Below, piece after piece: positions 17,810-27,693 of a DNA stretch of 57,091 nucleotides (position 1 is the first letter of the stretch; every line of letters begins with the position of its first letter). The notes beneath the pieces were generated by a model. It searched no databases, had not been told where the DNA came from, and saw nothing but the letters and a program-made list of their open reading frames with translations. Position numbers and translations under genes: made by a program. This DNA is from Deltaproteobacteria bacterium Ga0077550 (lineage in GTDB: Bacteria; Myxococcota_A; Polyangia; Nannocystales; Nannocystaceae), in NCBI GenBank assembly GCA_001464385.1, contig LNFB01000219.1, positions 1 through 57,091 on the forward strand. The letters run 5' to 3'.

Positions 17810-18781
17810 TCACGGGAGGCGGAGTTCGACGCCGAACGTGGCGACGACGGCGGCTGCGCGGGCGCGGTGGACCTGCTGCCCGTCGATCGCGAAGCCCGGG
17901 CGCACCAGCGGAATCGCGCCGCGCACGTCGAGGCGCAGGCCGGCGCGGGGGCTGGGGAGCACGACCACGCCCGCGCCGGCCTCGAGCGCGAGCCATGGGA
18001 GCCGGGCCGAGCGCGGGCGAAGGACGCCCTGCGCCCGACCGGCCATCGCCCCCGCCTGCACGCCGCCGCAAAGTGGCAGCTCGACGCGACGCCAGCCCGG
18101 GACGCCGCATGCTCGCGCGTCGAGGTGCCACAGGCGCACGGCCCCGGGCGCGGGCTCGTCGGTCGCGGTGTCCCGCGGCAACCAGAAGGTGCCGCCGAGC
18201 TCGACGCGCAGGCGTCGGCGCAGCAGTGCGGCATCGAGGCCGAGGCCGCCGGCGATCCGGGGCAACGCGCCGAAGCCCAGCGCTGCATGGACGCCGATCG
18301 CCGCGCCGAGTCGCGGCGCGACCGTCGTCGGTCGCGTCGTCGGCTCGCGTGGGGTCGTGGCGTCCGGTGGCGCGATCGGTGCGGGCGCAGGCTCGCCCTC
18401 GAGCGGCTCGCCCTCGGGTGGCGCGGGCGGTGGGAGCGTCGACTCCGGATCGATCGCGACCGCGATCAGCACGACGGCGACGTCGGTGAGCTCCTCGCAG
18501 CCCGTGCCCGGCAGCTCCCGCACGCGGGCGCCGCTGTCGTTCGCGATGCGCAGCGTCAGCGCCCAGCGCTCTGCGTCGCGGGCGACGCGACCGTCGATCT
18601 CGATCGCCGCGCGGCCCGGGGCGTCGAGGGCTCCACCGAGCAGCGCCTCGACGCCGCGACGCAGCTCCTCCGGCGTCGGGCAGCCCTCGGGCGCGGACCA
18701 TCGCAACGTCACCCCCTGCGGGACCTCGATCGGAGGCTCCGCGTGCAGCTGCAGCGAGAGGGCCAGCGCGAGCGCGAGCAT
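17810..18781 (-). CDS. Predicted outer-membrane beta-barrel hypothetical protein
   Basis: This 323-residue protein has a short signal peptide (1-14), a globular N-terminal part (15-110), a Pro/Thr/Ala linker and a C-terminal half of alternating hydrophobic strands ending in VATFGVELRLP. That end resembles outer-membrane barrels. Secreted proteins of this organisation, often near ECF sigma genes, are common in myxobacteria. The gene starts 12 bp after the upstream surface protein gene and precedes the sigma factor, so it may be cotranscribed with either. No known family was recognised with certainty. Confidence 0.65.
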   Translation of the reverse strand: MLALALALSLQLHAEPPIEVPQGVTLRWSAPEGCPTPEELRRGVEALLGGALDAPGRAAIEIDGRVARDAERWALTLRIANDSGARVRELPGTGCEELTDVAVVLIAVAIDPESTLPPPAPPEGEPLEGEPAPAPIAPPDATTPREPTTRPTTVAPRLGAAIGVHAALGFGALPRIAGGLGLDAALLRRRLRVELGGTFWLPRDTATDEPAPGAVRLWHLDARACGVPGWRRVELPLCGGVQAGAMAGRAQGVLRPRSARLPWLALEAGAGVVVLPSPRAGLRLDVRGAIPLVRPGFAIDGQQVHRARAAAVVATFGVELRLP

Positions 18782-18793
18782 CGACGCGCTCGA

Positions 18794-20587
18794 TCAGCGG
18801 GGTCGGACGCAGATCGTCGCCGCGGTCTCGTCCTTGAGCCACACCGTGAGCTGTCCGGTGCTCGGGTGCAGTACGAACGCGGACCCGGAATCGTCGTCGG
18901 GGACCGTGCGCGACCAGTGGGGCTCGTCCCGGAGCAGGCCGAGCACATCGAGGGCCTGCAGCTCGCGGCGGTGCGGGAGACGGAACCCACCGACGCCGTC
19001 GATCTCGAAGGCGTCGCAGGTGGCCCGCGCCGTCTGCCACGTCCCGCCGGAGCCGCGCGGGCCCGTGACGTAGAGCGTGTCGGTGACGCGGAGGCGGCGG
19101 GCCTCGACGGCGGAGGCCAGCGCGGGGATCGTCGGCGCGGCCGAGTCGTTCGTGGGCGCGGCGTTCGTCGTGGGCGCGGCGTTCGGCGTGGGCGCGGCGT
19201 TCGTCGTGGGCGCGTCGTTCGGCGCGGGCTCGGCCGGGGCCGCGGGCGGAGGCTCGATGGGCGGCGCTGCCTCGGCTGCGGGCGCGGGCGGAGGCTCGAT
19301 CGCGGCGAGCGTCGGGGTCGGGATCGCGGTGCGCTCGTCCGCTGCGGGACCTGGTGACGCGACGCTCGGCGTCGTCGTCGACGCGGGGCTCGGATCCATC
19401 GCGGCGCCGCTCGGCTCGTCCGCGGCGCCGCTCGGCTCGATCGCGGCGCCGCCCTGCGGGGACGCTGCGACACCGGCGGCGGCGACGGTGGCGGTGTGGG
19501 TGTCGCCACGCACTGCGGCGGCGATCCGGGCGGCCCCGCCGGTGATCCACAGCGCGACGCCAGCGACGCCGAGGACGGCGACGCTGCCCAGCATGATCGA
19601 GCGGCGACGGCGGTGCATGCCGGTCATCGGCGCCTCGACGCCGAGCACGGGTGCGACATTGGCGGCCACGCTGGCGCTCGCGTCGGCGGCCGCATTCGCG
19701 ACCATCGGCACCGAGGGCGTGTTCGCGACGCTGGTCGCGATCGGGGCCCCGGTGACCACCGTGTCGCCCGTGATCGCGGGGCCGGTCGCGGGGGAACTCG
19801 CGGGCGCGACGATGGCCGCTGCCGCCCGCGCGTGGGGACGCGACGTGGCGACGGGCTTCACCTTGACCTTGGGGGCGTGCGCGCGACGGCGTCGACGTGA
19901 CGCGGCGTCCTCGGCCGCCGCAGCCTCGGCGGCGCCATCGGCCGTCGGCAGCGCGCCGGTGACCGCTCGGTACTTGTCGGTCGCGCCGATCTTCGCGATC
20001 CGGCCCGATCCGATCACGGCCTGGGGCCCGGTGCGACGCACGACGTCGATGCCCGAGGGCGGCAGCGTGTCCGCGCGGCTGACGACCTCCAGTGCACGAT
20101 AGGACCGCGTCGCCACGCGCTCGGTGTTGGGCCCGAGCTGCTCGCGCCACTGTCGGCGCTCGCCGAGGCCGTCGGCGCGGCGGCGCGGTCGCTCGAGCGC
20201 CTCGGCGAAGCGGCGGATCTGCCCGACCATCGCGAGGGGCAGCGACAGATCGAGCACCGCGACGAACAAGTGCTGGTTGGGCCCGCCGTGGGTCGCGAGG
20301 GCCTGGCGCAGCGGCTTCAGCACCTGCTCCTTCAGCGTCCCCTGCACACACACCACGTAGATCGTCGGCTCGTCGCCACCCGTGCCGTGCGACAGCAGCG
20401 CGGTGCGGGCCTCGGCGCCGCAGACCACCTCGACCGCGAACCCGAGGCCCCGGAGGTTGCGCGCGACCTCGTCGACGAGCTCGGCGACGCTGTGCGCACA
20501 GCAGAGCACGACGAGGTGGCTGCGCGTCACCCCGCGGGTGACGGTCTGCAGCTCGTCGTCGGCGGTCGCGGTGGGGTCCTCGATCAT
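18794..20587 (-). CDS. Membrane protein with alpha/beta N-domain and Lcl/DUF1566-like C-domain
   Basis: This 597-residue protein has a cytoplasmic N-terminal domain (about 20-135). Its strand-helix alternation (LVVLCC, VEVVC, IYVVCV, LFVAVLDL) resembles a receiver or TIR-like fold. A basic linker, one membrane helix (about 345-365), a long Pro/Ala/Thr/Asn linker with 18-bp repeats and a C-terminal Lcl_C/DUF1566-type domain follow. The last domain has the typical WQTARATCDAF, GGFRLPHRRELQAL, HWSRTV and ICVR signatures. The layout suggests signal transfer between a periplasmic C-type-lectin-like domain and a cytoplasmic domain; this is inference. The ATG at 20587 was chosen as the first in frame after the upstream gap. 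Confidence 0.72.
   Translation of the reverse strand: MIEDPTATADDELQTVTRGVTRSHLVVLCCAHSVAELVDEVARNLRGLGFAVEVVCGAEARTALLSHGTGGDEPTIYVVCVQGTLKEQVLKPLRQALATHGGPNQHLFVAVLDLSLPLAMVGQIRRFAEALERPRRRADGLGERRQWREQLGPNTERVATRSYRALEVVSRADTLPPSGIDVVRRTGPQAVIGSGRIAKIGATDKYRAVTGALPTADGAAEAAAAEDAASRRRRRAHAPKVKVKPVATSRPHARAAAAIVAPASSPATGPAITGDTVVTGAPIATSVANTPSVPMVANAAADASASVAANVAPVLGVEAPMTGMHRRRRSIMLGSVAVLGVAGVALWITGGAARIAAAVRGDTHTATVAAAGVAASPQGGAAIEPSGAADEPSGAAMDPSPASTTTPSVASPGPAADERTAIPTPTLAAIEPPPAPAAEAAPPIEPPPAAPAEPAPNDAPTTNAAPTPNAAPTTNAAPTNDSAAPTIPALASAVEARRLRVTDTLYVTGPRGSGGTWQTARATCDAFEIDGVGGFRLPHRRELQALDVLGLLRDEPHWSRTVPDDDSGSAFVLHPSTGQLTVWLKDETAATICVRPR
19154..19225. repeat. 18-bp tandem repeat coding AAPTTN linker
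   Basis: About four 18-bp units close to GGGCGCGGCGTTCGTCGT lie in the periplasmic linker of the Lcl-like protein. They encode AAPTTN/AAPTPN units. Confidence 0.75.
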
Positions 20588-20694
20588 GACGGTTCGCGGC
20601 TCGTCGTCGGCACTCGCGGGGATCTTCGGTCGTCGACCGATCGGCCCCGCCCGCGCTCGACGGTACCACCGGATCGGACCCCAGGCATCGATGC

Positions 20695-20724
20695 CGCGGC
20701 CCGGTGCGGTGCGGCCGGGCCGCG
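20695..20724 (-). terminator. Terminator-like hairpin after the DUF938 gene
   Basis: A perfect 10-bp inverted repeat CGCGGCCCGG/CCGGGCCGCG with a 10-base loop lies 40 bp beyond the methyltransferase stop. There is no T-tract. It probably marks the end of the PhoH-DUF938 transcript. Confidence 0.45.
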
Positions 20725-20763
20725 TGACGATTCGCACCACTCGAGCGCGGGCGAGGCCGTGGC

Positions 20764-21378
20764 CTAGCGGCGCTCGAACACGACGACGAGGTTGTTCGCC
20801 GGCATGGAGACACGCTCGCGGAGCGTGAAGCCGGCGGCGTCGGCCACCGCCGAGACCTCCGCGAGATCCCGCACGCCCCAGCTCGGATCGCGGCGTCGCA
20901 GGTCGGCATCGAAGGCGGCGTTGCTCGGCGCGGTGTGCTGGCCGTCGATCGCGAACGGCCCATACAGCACCAGCAGACCGCCGCGATCGAGCAGCCGCGT
21001 CGCCCCGGCCACGAGGCCGAGCGTGCAGGACCACGGCGCGATGTGGATCATGTTGGCGCAGAAGAGATCGCTGGCGCGATCGAGCGGCCACTGCGGGGCG
21101 CGGACGTCGAGCTCCACCGGCGCGCAGAGGTTCGCGAGCCCGGCCTCGTCGCGCCACGCCGAGACGCTCGCGATCGCGTCGGCGCCGAGATCGCTGGGCT
21201 GCCAGTCGACGTGGGGCAGGTGCCCGGCGAAGTGCACCGCGTGCTCGCCGGTGCCCGAGGCGATCTCGAGCACGAGCCGCCGCGGCGTGCCTGGCATGTC
21301 GGGCCACAGCCGCGCGAGCACCTCGAGGATCGGCCCGCGGTTGCGCTGGGCCGCCGGCGCCTCGCGCTTGGTGCTCAC
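20764..21378 (-). CDS. DUF938 SAM-dependent methyltransferase
   Basis: This 204-residue protein has a DUF938-type N-terminus (AAQRNRGPILEVL), a SAM-binding motif I EIASGTGEHAVHFA (about 40-53) and CANMIHIAPW near residue 112. DUF938 proteins are class I methyltransferases of unknown substrate. The GTG start at 21378 overlaps the stop of the PhoH-like gene (GTGA), so translation is coupled. The pairing with a nucleic-acid-related ATPase could point to RNA, but no direct evidence is visible. Confidence 0.85.
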   Translation of the reverse strand: MSTKREAPAAQRNRGPILEVLARLWPDMPGTPRRLVLEIASGTGEHAVHFAGHLPHVDWQPSDLGADAIASVSAWRDEAGLANLCAPVELDVRAPQWPLDRASDLFCANMIHIAPWSCTLGLVAGATRLLDRGGLLVLYGPFAIDGQHTAPSNAAFDADLRRRDPSWGVRDLAEVSAVADAAGFTLRERVSMPANNLVVVFERR

Positions 21379-22877
21379 AGCTCGTCCGCCTTCTTCGAGA
21401 TCGGCCCGCGGTAGTTGTGCGCGAGGCTCACCTGCGCGACGTAGTGACCGAAGCCCTTGTACGTCTGCTTGATGCGGGTGAGCGCGTTGCTGCGCCAGTC
21501 GACGTACGGGTTGTCGATCTGCACCGGATCCAGGCACCCGGCGAGCACCACCTTCGAGGTCTCGCAGAAGCGGCTCATGAGGGTCTTGGCGAGGTGGCGG
21601 TCGCCGTTCTGCAGCTCGTCCACCAGGACCACCGAGCGCTCGATGTCGAGGCCGCGCAGCATCGACGTCGACAGCTTGTGCAGCTGCTTGCGGTTCTCGA
21701 GGTCCTGCACGAAGTCGTGCTCGTTGAGCGCCGACAGCGAGCGCATGTGCTGGAGGAACGGCTCGAGCCACGGCGAGACCTTCTGGTCGTGGTCGCCGGG
21801 CAGGAACCCGAGCTCGTAGTTCGACGACGGGTGCTCGGGGCGGAGCAGGAACAGGCCGTTGTCGAAGCGGCTGGTGTGGGCGAGCGTCGAGCCGTTGGCG
21901 AAGCGCATGGCCGTCGGTTGACCGAGCAGCAGGAACAGCGCGGCGGCGACCATCATCCGGGTCTTGCCCGAGCCCGCGGGGCCGTCGAGCACGACGAGCT
22001 GCACCTCGGGGTCGAGCAGGAACTCGACCGCGAAGCACTGCAGGGGATCGCGGGGCGTGAGCCCGAGGATCGGCCGCGGGCCGTAGATGCCGCGCTTGCG
22101 ATCCCAGTACTGCGCGAAGCGGAGGTCCTGCAGCTCGCCGGCCGCGAGGTCGGCGCGGGCCAGCACCTGCTTGTCGCCGCACGTGAGGACGACGCCCGTG
22201 TTCCACACGATGCCGCGCCCGGCCTCGCCCACGGCGTCGAGCGGTACCTTGCGCTCACCCGCGTCGCCGCTGGCGTAGAACGCCGCGAGCGTGGCCTCGT
22301 CGACCTCGATCGAGAGGTGACCGCGGTAGACCTCGTCGGCGCTGCCGAGCTCGAGCTTGCCGAAGCGGAGGTTCTCGGCGCGCAGGCCCATCGCGTCGCA
22401 CTTGAGCAGCACGTTGCTGTCCTCGGACACGACCACGACGTTGTACTTGCCCGGCCGCGCGGCCTCGGCGAGCAGGGTCACGCGGCGAGCGCCCGCCACG
22501 ATCAGGTTGTCGCCGGTGACGCTGTCGTACGGCGCCAGCGTCGGCCCGTCGGGCTCCCAGGCGATGACGCCGCCCTGGGGCGTGTGCGCGACGTTGGCCG
22601 AGTCGGTCGCGCGCAGGATCGCGTCGAGGTCGTGGCAGATCTGGCCCTGGCCGCGGTGCGTCAGCAGCTTGCGCGTCGCCGTGCGTGCGGCGGCGCGGAC
22701 GCCATCGGACTTGTTGCGGCTCGCCTGCAGTCGCCCGAGCTCCTCGATGACCTGGTGCAGCAGGACGACGATGTTGCCGTCGGTGAGCAGGCGGTCGAGC
22801 GCGTCGGGGTTCTCGATCAGCGAGGACGTGTCGGGGATGTAGATGGTGCCGGAGAGGCTGCCGAAGTCGAACGCCAC
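21375..22877 (-). CDS. PIN-PhoH family ATPase/ribonuclease-like protein
   Basis: This protein of about 500 residues has an N-terminal PIN domain ([12 protein letters not shown] at the start, acidic residues, and [10 protein letters not shown] later). The C-terminal PhoH ATPase has Walker [10 protein letters not shown] and Walker [13 protein letters not shown]-PhoH proteins such as YlaK/PhoH2 couple RNA unwinding to cleavage. The start is uncertain: GTG codons at 22886, 22883 and 22877 are in frame. 22877 is chosen because TACGTG stands 6 bases before it, like other promoters here. It is divergent from the GAPDH gene. Confidence 0.85.
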   Translation of the reverse strand: MAFDFGSLSGTIYIPDTSSLIENPDALDRLLTDGNIVVLLHQVIEELGRLQASRNKSDGVRAAARTATRKLLTHRGQGQICHDLDAILRATDSANVAHTPQGGVIAWEPDGPTLAPYDSVTGDNLIVAGARRVTLLAEAARPGKYNVVVVSEDSNVLLKCDAMGLRAENLRFGKLELGSADEVYRGHLSIEVDEATLAAFYASGDAGERKVPLDAVGEAGRGIVWNTGVVLTCGDKQVLARADLAAGELQDLRFAQYWDRKRGIYGPRPILGLTPRDPLQCFAVEFLLDPEVQLVVLDGPAGSGKTRMMVAAALFLLLGQPTAMRFANGSTLAHTSRFDNGLFLLRPEHPSSNYELGFLPGDHDQKVSPWLEPFLQHMRSLSALNEHDFVQDLENRKQLHKLSTSMLRGLDIERSVVLVDELQNGDRHLAKTLMSRFCETSKVVLAGCLDPVQIDNPYVDWRSNALTRIKQTYKGFGHYVAQVSLAHNYRGPISKKADEL

Positions 22878-23001
22878 CTCCACCACGTACCACGGGCCCG
22901 CGCGAGGGTGCGAAGTGCGCGAGGTCGAGCGAATCGCGGCCGTCCGGGCCGCGCCGTGCGTTGGCTCGCGCGCGCGGCTCCGCGGACGCGCACGCTTGGC
23001 G

Positions 23002-23031
23002 TTTGATCCCGAGGGGCTGCGACCGTAACGT
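23002..23031 (+). promoter_or_regulatory. Predicted promoter of the GAPDH gene
   Basis: TTTGAT (23002-23007) and TAACGT (23026-23031) are 18 bp apart, giving a leader of roughly 30 bases. Unlike several neighbours, this gene has a Shine-Dalgarno-like GGAGG near 23053. Confidence 0.4.
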
Positions 23032-23068
23032 CGCGGCGACAATCGCCGCTCCGGAGGCACGCACAACG

Positions 23069-24085
23069 ATGACCCTCAGAATCGCCATCAACGGTTTCGG
23101 TCGCATCGGGCGACTTGTGTATCGGCTCGCCGCGCGCAGCGAGGACGTCGAAGTCGTCGCCGTGAACGACCTGGTCCCCGCCGACAACCTCGCCTACCTG
23201 CTGCGGTACGACTCGACCCACGGCCGCTTCGAGCACGCGGTGGACGTCGTCGACGGGGGCTTCCGCACCAACGGTCGCACCACTCGGTGCCTCAGCGAGA
23301 AGGACCCGACCAAGCTGCCGTGGAAGGACCTCGGCGTCGACTACGTGCTCGATTCGACCGGGATCTTCCTCGACTACGACGGCGGTCACAAGCACATCGA
23401 GGCGGGGGCCAAGCGCGTGCTGCTGTCGGCGCCCACCAAGACGCCCGACACCGTGCCGACGCTCGCGTACAAGGTGAACCACGAGCAGTTCGATCCGACC
23501 AAGCACCTCGTGGTCTCGAACGCATCGTGCACGACCAACTGCCTGGCGCCGATCGCCAAGGTCATCCACGACAGCTTCGGCCTCGCCGAGGGCCTGATGA
23601 CGACGGTGCATGCCGCCACCGCGACCCAGCCCACGCAGGACGGCCCGTCCAAGAAGGACTGGCGGGGCGGTCGCAACGCGTACACCAACATCATCCCGGC
23701 GAGCACCGGCGCGGCGAAGGCCGTGGCGCTGTGCATCCCGGCGCTCAAGGGCCGGCTCACCGGCATGGCGTTCCGGGTCCCGACCGCGGACGTGTCGGTG
23801 GTCGATCTGACCTTCCGCACCGAGCGCGCGACCAAGCTCGCCGAGATCAACGCGGCGATGAAGGCCGCCGCCGAGGGCCCGATGAAGGGCGTGCTCGGCT
23901 ACACCGAGGACGAGGTCGTGTCGTCGGACTTCATCGGCGACGCCCATAGCAGCATCTTCGACGCCAAGGCCGGCATCGAGCTGAACGACCGCTTCTTCAA
24001 GGTCGTGTCCTGGTACGACAACGAGTGGGGCTACTCGGCGCGCTGCGTCGACATGCTCCGGTACTTCGCCAGCCGCGACAAATAG
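23069..24085 (+). CDS. gap: Type I glyceraldehyde-3-phosphate dehydrogenase
   Basis: This 338-residue enzyme has the Rossmann start INGFGRIGR (8-16), catalytic Cys154 in NASCTTNC, His181 in [10 protein letters not shown] and the C-terminal [10 protein letters not shown]. It oxidises glyceraldehyde-3-phosphate with NAD(P) and phosphate in glycolysis. Asp34 after the second beta strand (VAVNDL) favours NAD. It stands alone, with no pgk or tpi gene nearby, and ends 3 bp from the convergent transporter gene. Confidence 0.97.
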   Translation: MTLRIAINGFGRIGRLVYRLAARSEDVEVVAVNDLVPADNLAYLLRYDSTHGRFEHAVDVVDGGFRTNGRTTRCLSEKDPTKLPWKDLGVDYVLDSTGIFLDYDGGHKHIEAGAKRVLLSAPTKTPDTVPTLAYKVNHEQFDPTKHLVVSNASCTTNCLAPIAKVIHDSFGLAEGLMTTVHAATATQPTQDGPSKKDWRGGRNAYTNIIPASTGAAKAVALCIPALKGRLTGMAFRVPTADVSVVDLTFRTERATKLAEINAAMKAAAEGPMKGVLGYTEDEVVSSDFIGDAHSSIFDAKAGIELNDRFFKVVSWYDNEWGYSARCVDMLRYFASRDK

Positions 24086-24088
24086 CGG

Positions 24089-25546
24089 TCACCCTCGAGT
24101 GGCGCGGTCGTCCAGTCGGGCGACCGCGCGGCCGTAGACGACCAGCGCGACCGCGGAGACGATCGCGACTCCGACGAAGGCGTACCAGAGGTAGTGGGCG
24201 TCGGCGTACGCCGCGGGCATCGGCGCCGCGCCGGTGACCGCGAGCGCGTGCTGGGCTTGGTCGGCCGTCGAGAGCGTCTTCGGGTCGGGACAGAACCGCT
24301 CGAGCAGGAAGCCCGAGCTGACGAACCCGACGATCGACGCCACGAACGAGTGGAGGTGGGCGAAGCCGAGGTAGAGGCCCTCTTGGCCCTTGGGCGCCTG
24401 CAGCGAGAAGTACTCGAGGTAGCGCGGCGAGATGAAGCTCTCGGCCAGGCCCTGGAACGCGATCCCGACGACCATCATGAACGCGACGGGGCGCATGCCC
24501 AGGATGTCCGCGGTGCCCGTGAAGTTGCCGGCCGCCATCGCGAACGCCGAGATGGGCATGATGAACATGCCGATCGTCATCGAGGTCAGCGCGGTGCGCC
24601 CGCGCATCATCGTCGTGACGAAGCCGACCGTGAGCACGACGACCGCGGGGTTGACGTTGGCGTACCACGACGGCGCCGAGTTCTCGCCGGCCAGCCGCAG
24701 CACGTACTTGGGCATGCTCGCGTAGAGCTGCTGCTGCACGATCCAGAAACCCGTGATGATGAGGATGAGCACCACCAGGCGTCCGCGCGAGAGCACGGCG
24801 ACCAGCGCAGCGCGGGTCTCGGCGAAGGACTTGCCCGCGCCCGTGTCGACGCGGCTGCGGAACAGCAGGAGGATCAGCACGAACGCGACGGTGGTCATGC
24901 CGGCGGCGTAGAGGTTGAGCACGACGAGACCCTCGTTGCCGAGCTGCTCGCGCAGCGGCTGCACGATCGTCTTGCCCCCGAAGGAGCCGATGTTCACCAT
25001 CGCGTAGAAGATCGAGTAGCCGCGGGCGCGGGTGGCCGTCGTCGTCTCGTGGGCGATGGTGCCGGTGATCACCGACTTGATGAACGAGCCGCCCACCATC
25101 ACCAGCACCATCACCGGGACGAACAGCCACCGGTGCCCGGTGTCCTGCAGGCCGGTGAACACGACTTCGCGCCCGTAGGTCACGAGGCCCGCCGACTGCA
25201 AGAGCGTGGGCAGCAGCCACATCCCGCCGTAGCCCAGGGTGAGCAGGGCGAAAGCGAGCAAGAGCGCGCGACGGAAGCCGATGCGGTCGGCCCATGCGCC
25301 GCTGAACGTGGGCAGCAGGTAGAGGCCCGCGGAGAACAGGCCCGACACCGTCGCGGCCTCGACGTCGGTGAAGCCGAGGATGCGCGAGAGGTACAGCGTG
25401 ATCGCCACGAACACGCCGTACCAGGCCCCGCGCTCCAGCAGCTCGACGACGTTCGCCGTCCAGAAGGCCCGCGAATAGCCTGCTGCGGCGGTCCTGGGCG
25501 CGTTCGGCTCGGTCGATGTGTTCGCGTCGGACGGGGAGTCGGGCAT
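24089..25546 (-). CDS. POT/MFS-family transporter
   Basis: This 485-residue protein has about 12-14 hydrophobic segments. The N-terminal region ERGAWYGVFVAITLYLSRILGF and the loop ADRIGFRRAL resemble proton-dependent oligopeptide transporters. The extracellular-loop region is longer than in classical sugar MFS proteins. It likely imports peptides or similar solutes by proton symport; the substrate is not visible. The ATG at 25546 (MPDSPSDANTS) gives a normal N-terminal tail. An upstream ATG at 25582 would overlap the probable promoter. Confidence 0.8.
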   Translation of the reverse strand: MPDSPSDANTSTEPNAPRTAAAGYSRAFWTANVVELLERGAWYGVFVAITLYLSRILGFTDVEAATVSGLFSAGLYLLPTFSGAWADRIGFRRALLLAFALLTLGYGGMWLLPTLLQSAGLVTYGREVVFTGLQDTGHRWLFVPVMVLVMVGGSFIKSVITGTIAHETTTATRARGYSIFYAMVNIGSFGGKTIVQPLREQLGNEGLVVLNLYAAGMTTVAFVLILLLFRSRVDTGAGKSFAETRAALVAVLSRGRLVVLILIITGFWIVQQQLYASMPKYVLRLAGENSAPSWYANVNPAVVVLTVGFVTTMMRGRTALTSMTIGMFIMPISAFAMAAGNFTGTADILGMRPVAFMMVVGIAFQGLAESFISPRYLEYFSLQAPKGQEGLYLGFAHLHSFVASIVGFVSSGFLLERFCPDPKTLSTADQAQHALAVTGAAPMPAAYADAHYLWYAFVGVAIVSAVALVVYGRAVARLDDRATRG

Positions 25547-25722
25547 CGCGGTCGGCGAGAGTAGCAGCCGCTGTCGCACCACGACAGGCCCGTCAGGTGG
25601 GCGCCTGTGAGCGCGATGATGGGCGCGTCATGAAATCACCGCGGGCTTCGGGCGACTCCGAGATCACGGTGCCGCGTCCTTGGACTCGGTCGCGACTGCT
25701 GCAACACTTGGAGAGTTCGATC

Positions 25723-26796
25723 ATGCTTCGCCCCAACGCCGCCCGATGGTCGCTCGTGCTCCCGGTCCTCTTCGCTGCGGGCGCGGGCGGCTGCACGCGG
25801 ACGAACCCCGCCTACGGCGATGGAACGGGCGGCGGCTCGGGCGGCACGGCGGTCGACGAGACGTCGCTGTCGGGCGGCACGGGCTCGGTGGACGGAACCG
25901 CGAGCGCGAGCGCGAGCGGCAGCGGCAACACCAGCGCCGCGACCACGGACGGCGCCGATTCCACGGCGGGCGTCGAGGCGGTGTGCGGCGACGGGCACAC
26001 CGATCCCGAGGAGCAGTGCGACGACGGCGACGCCAACGCCGAGGACGGCAACTGCTACCTCGATTGCACGCGGAACAAGTGCGGCGACGGAAACCCCAGC
26101 CCGACGCAACCCTGTGACGAGGGACCCAAGGGCGGCGAGACGTGCACGCCCGAGTGCACGCTGCGCTCGTGCGGCGACGGCGTGGTCCAGGACCCCGAGG
26201 CGTGCGAGCCGGGCCAGGCCGACCCCGAGACCTGCACGTCGCTGTGCACCGAGAACAAGTGCGGCGACGGCGAGGCCCTCGGCGACGAGCAGTGCGACGA
26301 CTTCAACAACGACGACGGCGACAACTGCGTGGACTGCCAGTTCGCGTTCTGCGGCGACGGAGCGACGCTCTTCGGCGACGAGCAGTGCGACGACGGCAAC
26401 GACCAGAACACCGACGAGTGCACGAACGCGTGCACCTCCGCGATCTGCGGCGACGGCATCATCTTTGCGGGCGAGGAAGACTGCGACGGACCGGTGCTCG
26501 CGACCTGCGAGGCGCTCGGGTTCGATGGGGGGTCCCCGCAGTGCGATGCCTGCGTCGTTGTCGGGTGCTCCACGTGCGGTGACGGCATCATCGACCCCAG
26601 CGCGGGCGAGCAGTGCGAGCCCGACCTCGACCTGCCGACGTGCGGGGAGTTCGGCGCCATGGGCGAGTTGGTGGCGTGTGCGGGCGACTGCACGCTCGAC
26701 TTCGGTCCGTGCTGCATCGCCGAGGGAGAGCCGTGTCAGGTCGACATCGACTGCTGCGGCAGCTGCGACGGCGGTTCCTGCAGCGGCGGCGGCTGA
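25723..26796 (+). CDS. DUF4215-repeat lipoprotein
   Basis: This 357-residue protein has a signal peptide with lipobox AGGC (about residue 22). A Gly/Ser/Thr/Ala linker follows, then about six cysteine-rich repeats of the DUF4215 type with CGDG...EQCDDG spacing. Such repeats are typical of myxobacterial surface proteins and may bind calcium through the DDGN-like acidic loops. The ATG at 25723 is preceded by a GGAG Shine-Dalgarno about 10 bases upstream and starts the signal peptide. An in-frame ATG at 25630 would add an unlikely leader. It is convergent with the lipoprotein gene at 26806. Confidence 0.85.
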   Translation: MLRPNAARWSLVLPVLFAAGAGGCTRTNPAYGDGTGGGSGGTAVDETSLSGGTGSVDGTASASASGSGNTSAATTDGADSTAGVEAVCGDGHTDPEEQCDDGDANAEDGNCYLDCTRNKCGDGNPSPTQPCDEGPKGGETCTPECTLRSCGDGVVQDPEACEPGQADPETCTSLCTENKCGDGEALGDEQCDDFNNDDGDNCVDCQFAFCGDGATLFGDEQCDDGNDQNTDECTNACTSAICGDGIIFAGEEDCDGPVLATCEALGFDGGSPQCDACVVVGCSTCGDGIIDPSAGEQCEPDLDLPTCGEFGAMGELVACAGDCTLDFGPCCIAEGEPCQVDIDCCGSCDGGSCSGGG

Positions 26797-26805
26797 GCGC
26801 TCGCG

Positions 26806-27693
26806 TCAAGCCCCGTCGGTCGCGCCCGCATCGGGGTCGAGCCCGTCGGTCTCGGTGAGCGTGGCCTCGGCCGCGGCCGCCTCTCCACAGCCGCGCGCCG
26901 TCGCGCCGCCCAGCGGGAACGGACGCGACGTCCAGCCGCCAGGTCCCGCGATCCAAAGCGTGCCCTCGCCGATCAGGGCGACGATGGCCTCGCCGTCGCG
27001 CAGCACCCCGAGGTGCGTCGTCGCCGGATCGCCCGCGCTCTGCCACGCCGCCCGGATGTCCTCCGGTTCGTCGCACGCGGGCGCCTCCCAGCGCAGCGTC
27101 CGCGAGATGCCGGCGGCGACGAGGCCCACGGGCGCCCAGGGCCCCGGGCCGCAATCGGCGAGGGGCCAGCGCACGTCGAGCACGTGACCACCGAGCTGCA
27201 TCGCGGTCACGACGGGCGCCTGCCTCGCCGTGAGACACGGGCGCTCGGGACCGATGAGCGCGACGACGTCGAAGTCGACGCCGAGCCCGCGATCGTCGAG
27301 CACGTCGTCGTCCACGGCATGGCGCTCGCCGGAGGAGGGGACGTGGACGCCGAACGCCGCGCGCCGCACGACGACGAGGGTGTGGGCGTCGTCCTCGCGA
27401 TCGCGCGTGAGGACCGGGCCGAGCCACGCGACCTCGCCCTCGATCGCGGCGGGGTCGTCGAGCACCTCGCTGACGGCGTCGCGGATGCCGACCAGGACGC
27501 CCTCGCCGAGGAGCTCCGCGGTGGGCCGCGCCTGCTCGGGAATCGACGCGAGGCCCGGGCCGCGGGCGGCAGGCGGCACGCGCCGCGCGATCTTCGGGGC
27601 GACGCGCTGCGCCTTGCGATCGCGGTTGCCGTTGAACAGGCCACAGCCCAGGACGAGCGCGGCGGCGAGGAACGCCAGGCGCGTGCGCGTCAC
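26806..27693 (-). CDS. Lipoprotein coupled to the kinase-like protein
   Basis: This 295-residue protein has a signal peptide with lipobox VLGC (about residue 16) and no further membrane segment or recognised domain. It contains scattered cysteines (DCGPGPW, ACDEPED). Its GTG start overlaps the stop of the upstream kinase-like gene (GTGA), so the two are translationally coupled and probably work together. It could be a ligand-sensing partner of the receptor-like kinase; that is inference from gene order. Confidence 0.7.
   Translation of the reverse strand: MTRTRLAFLAAALVLGCGLFNGNRDRKAQRVAPKIARRVPPAARGPGLASIPEQARPTAELLGEGVLVGIRDAVSEVLDDPAAIEGEVAWLGPVLTRDREDDAHTLVVVRRAAFGVHVPSSGERHAVDDDVLDDRGLGVDFDVVALIGPERPCLTARQAPVVTAMQLGGHVLDVRWPLADCGPGPWAPVGLVAAGISRTLRWEAPACDEPEDIRAAWQSAGDPATTHLGVLRDGEAIVALIGEGTLWIAGPGGWTSRPFPLGGATARGCGEAAAAEATLTETDGLDPDAGATDGA

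Noticed and set aside
17319..20963. Very long minus-strand reading frame (over 1200 codons) across several genes
   Set aside because: It is a high-GC shadow frame: Arg/Ala/Pro-rich, with no domain. It crosses the real sigma, outer-membrane and Lcl-like genes, which have clear signatures in other frames.
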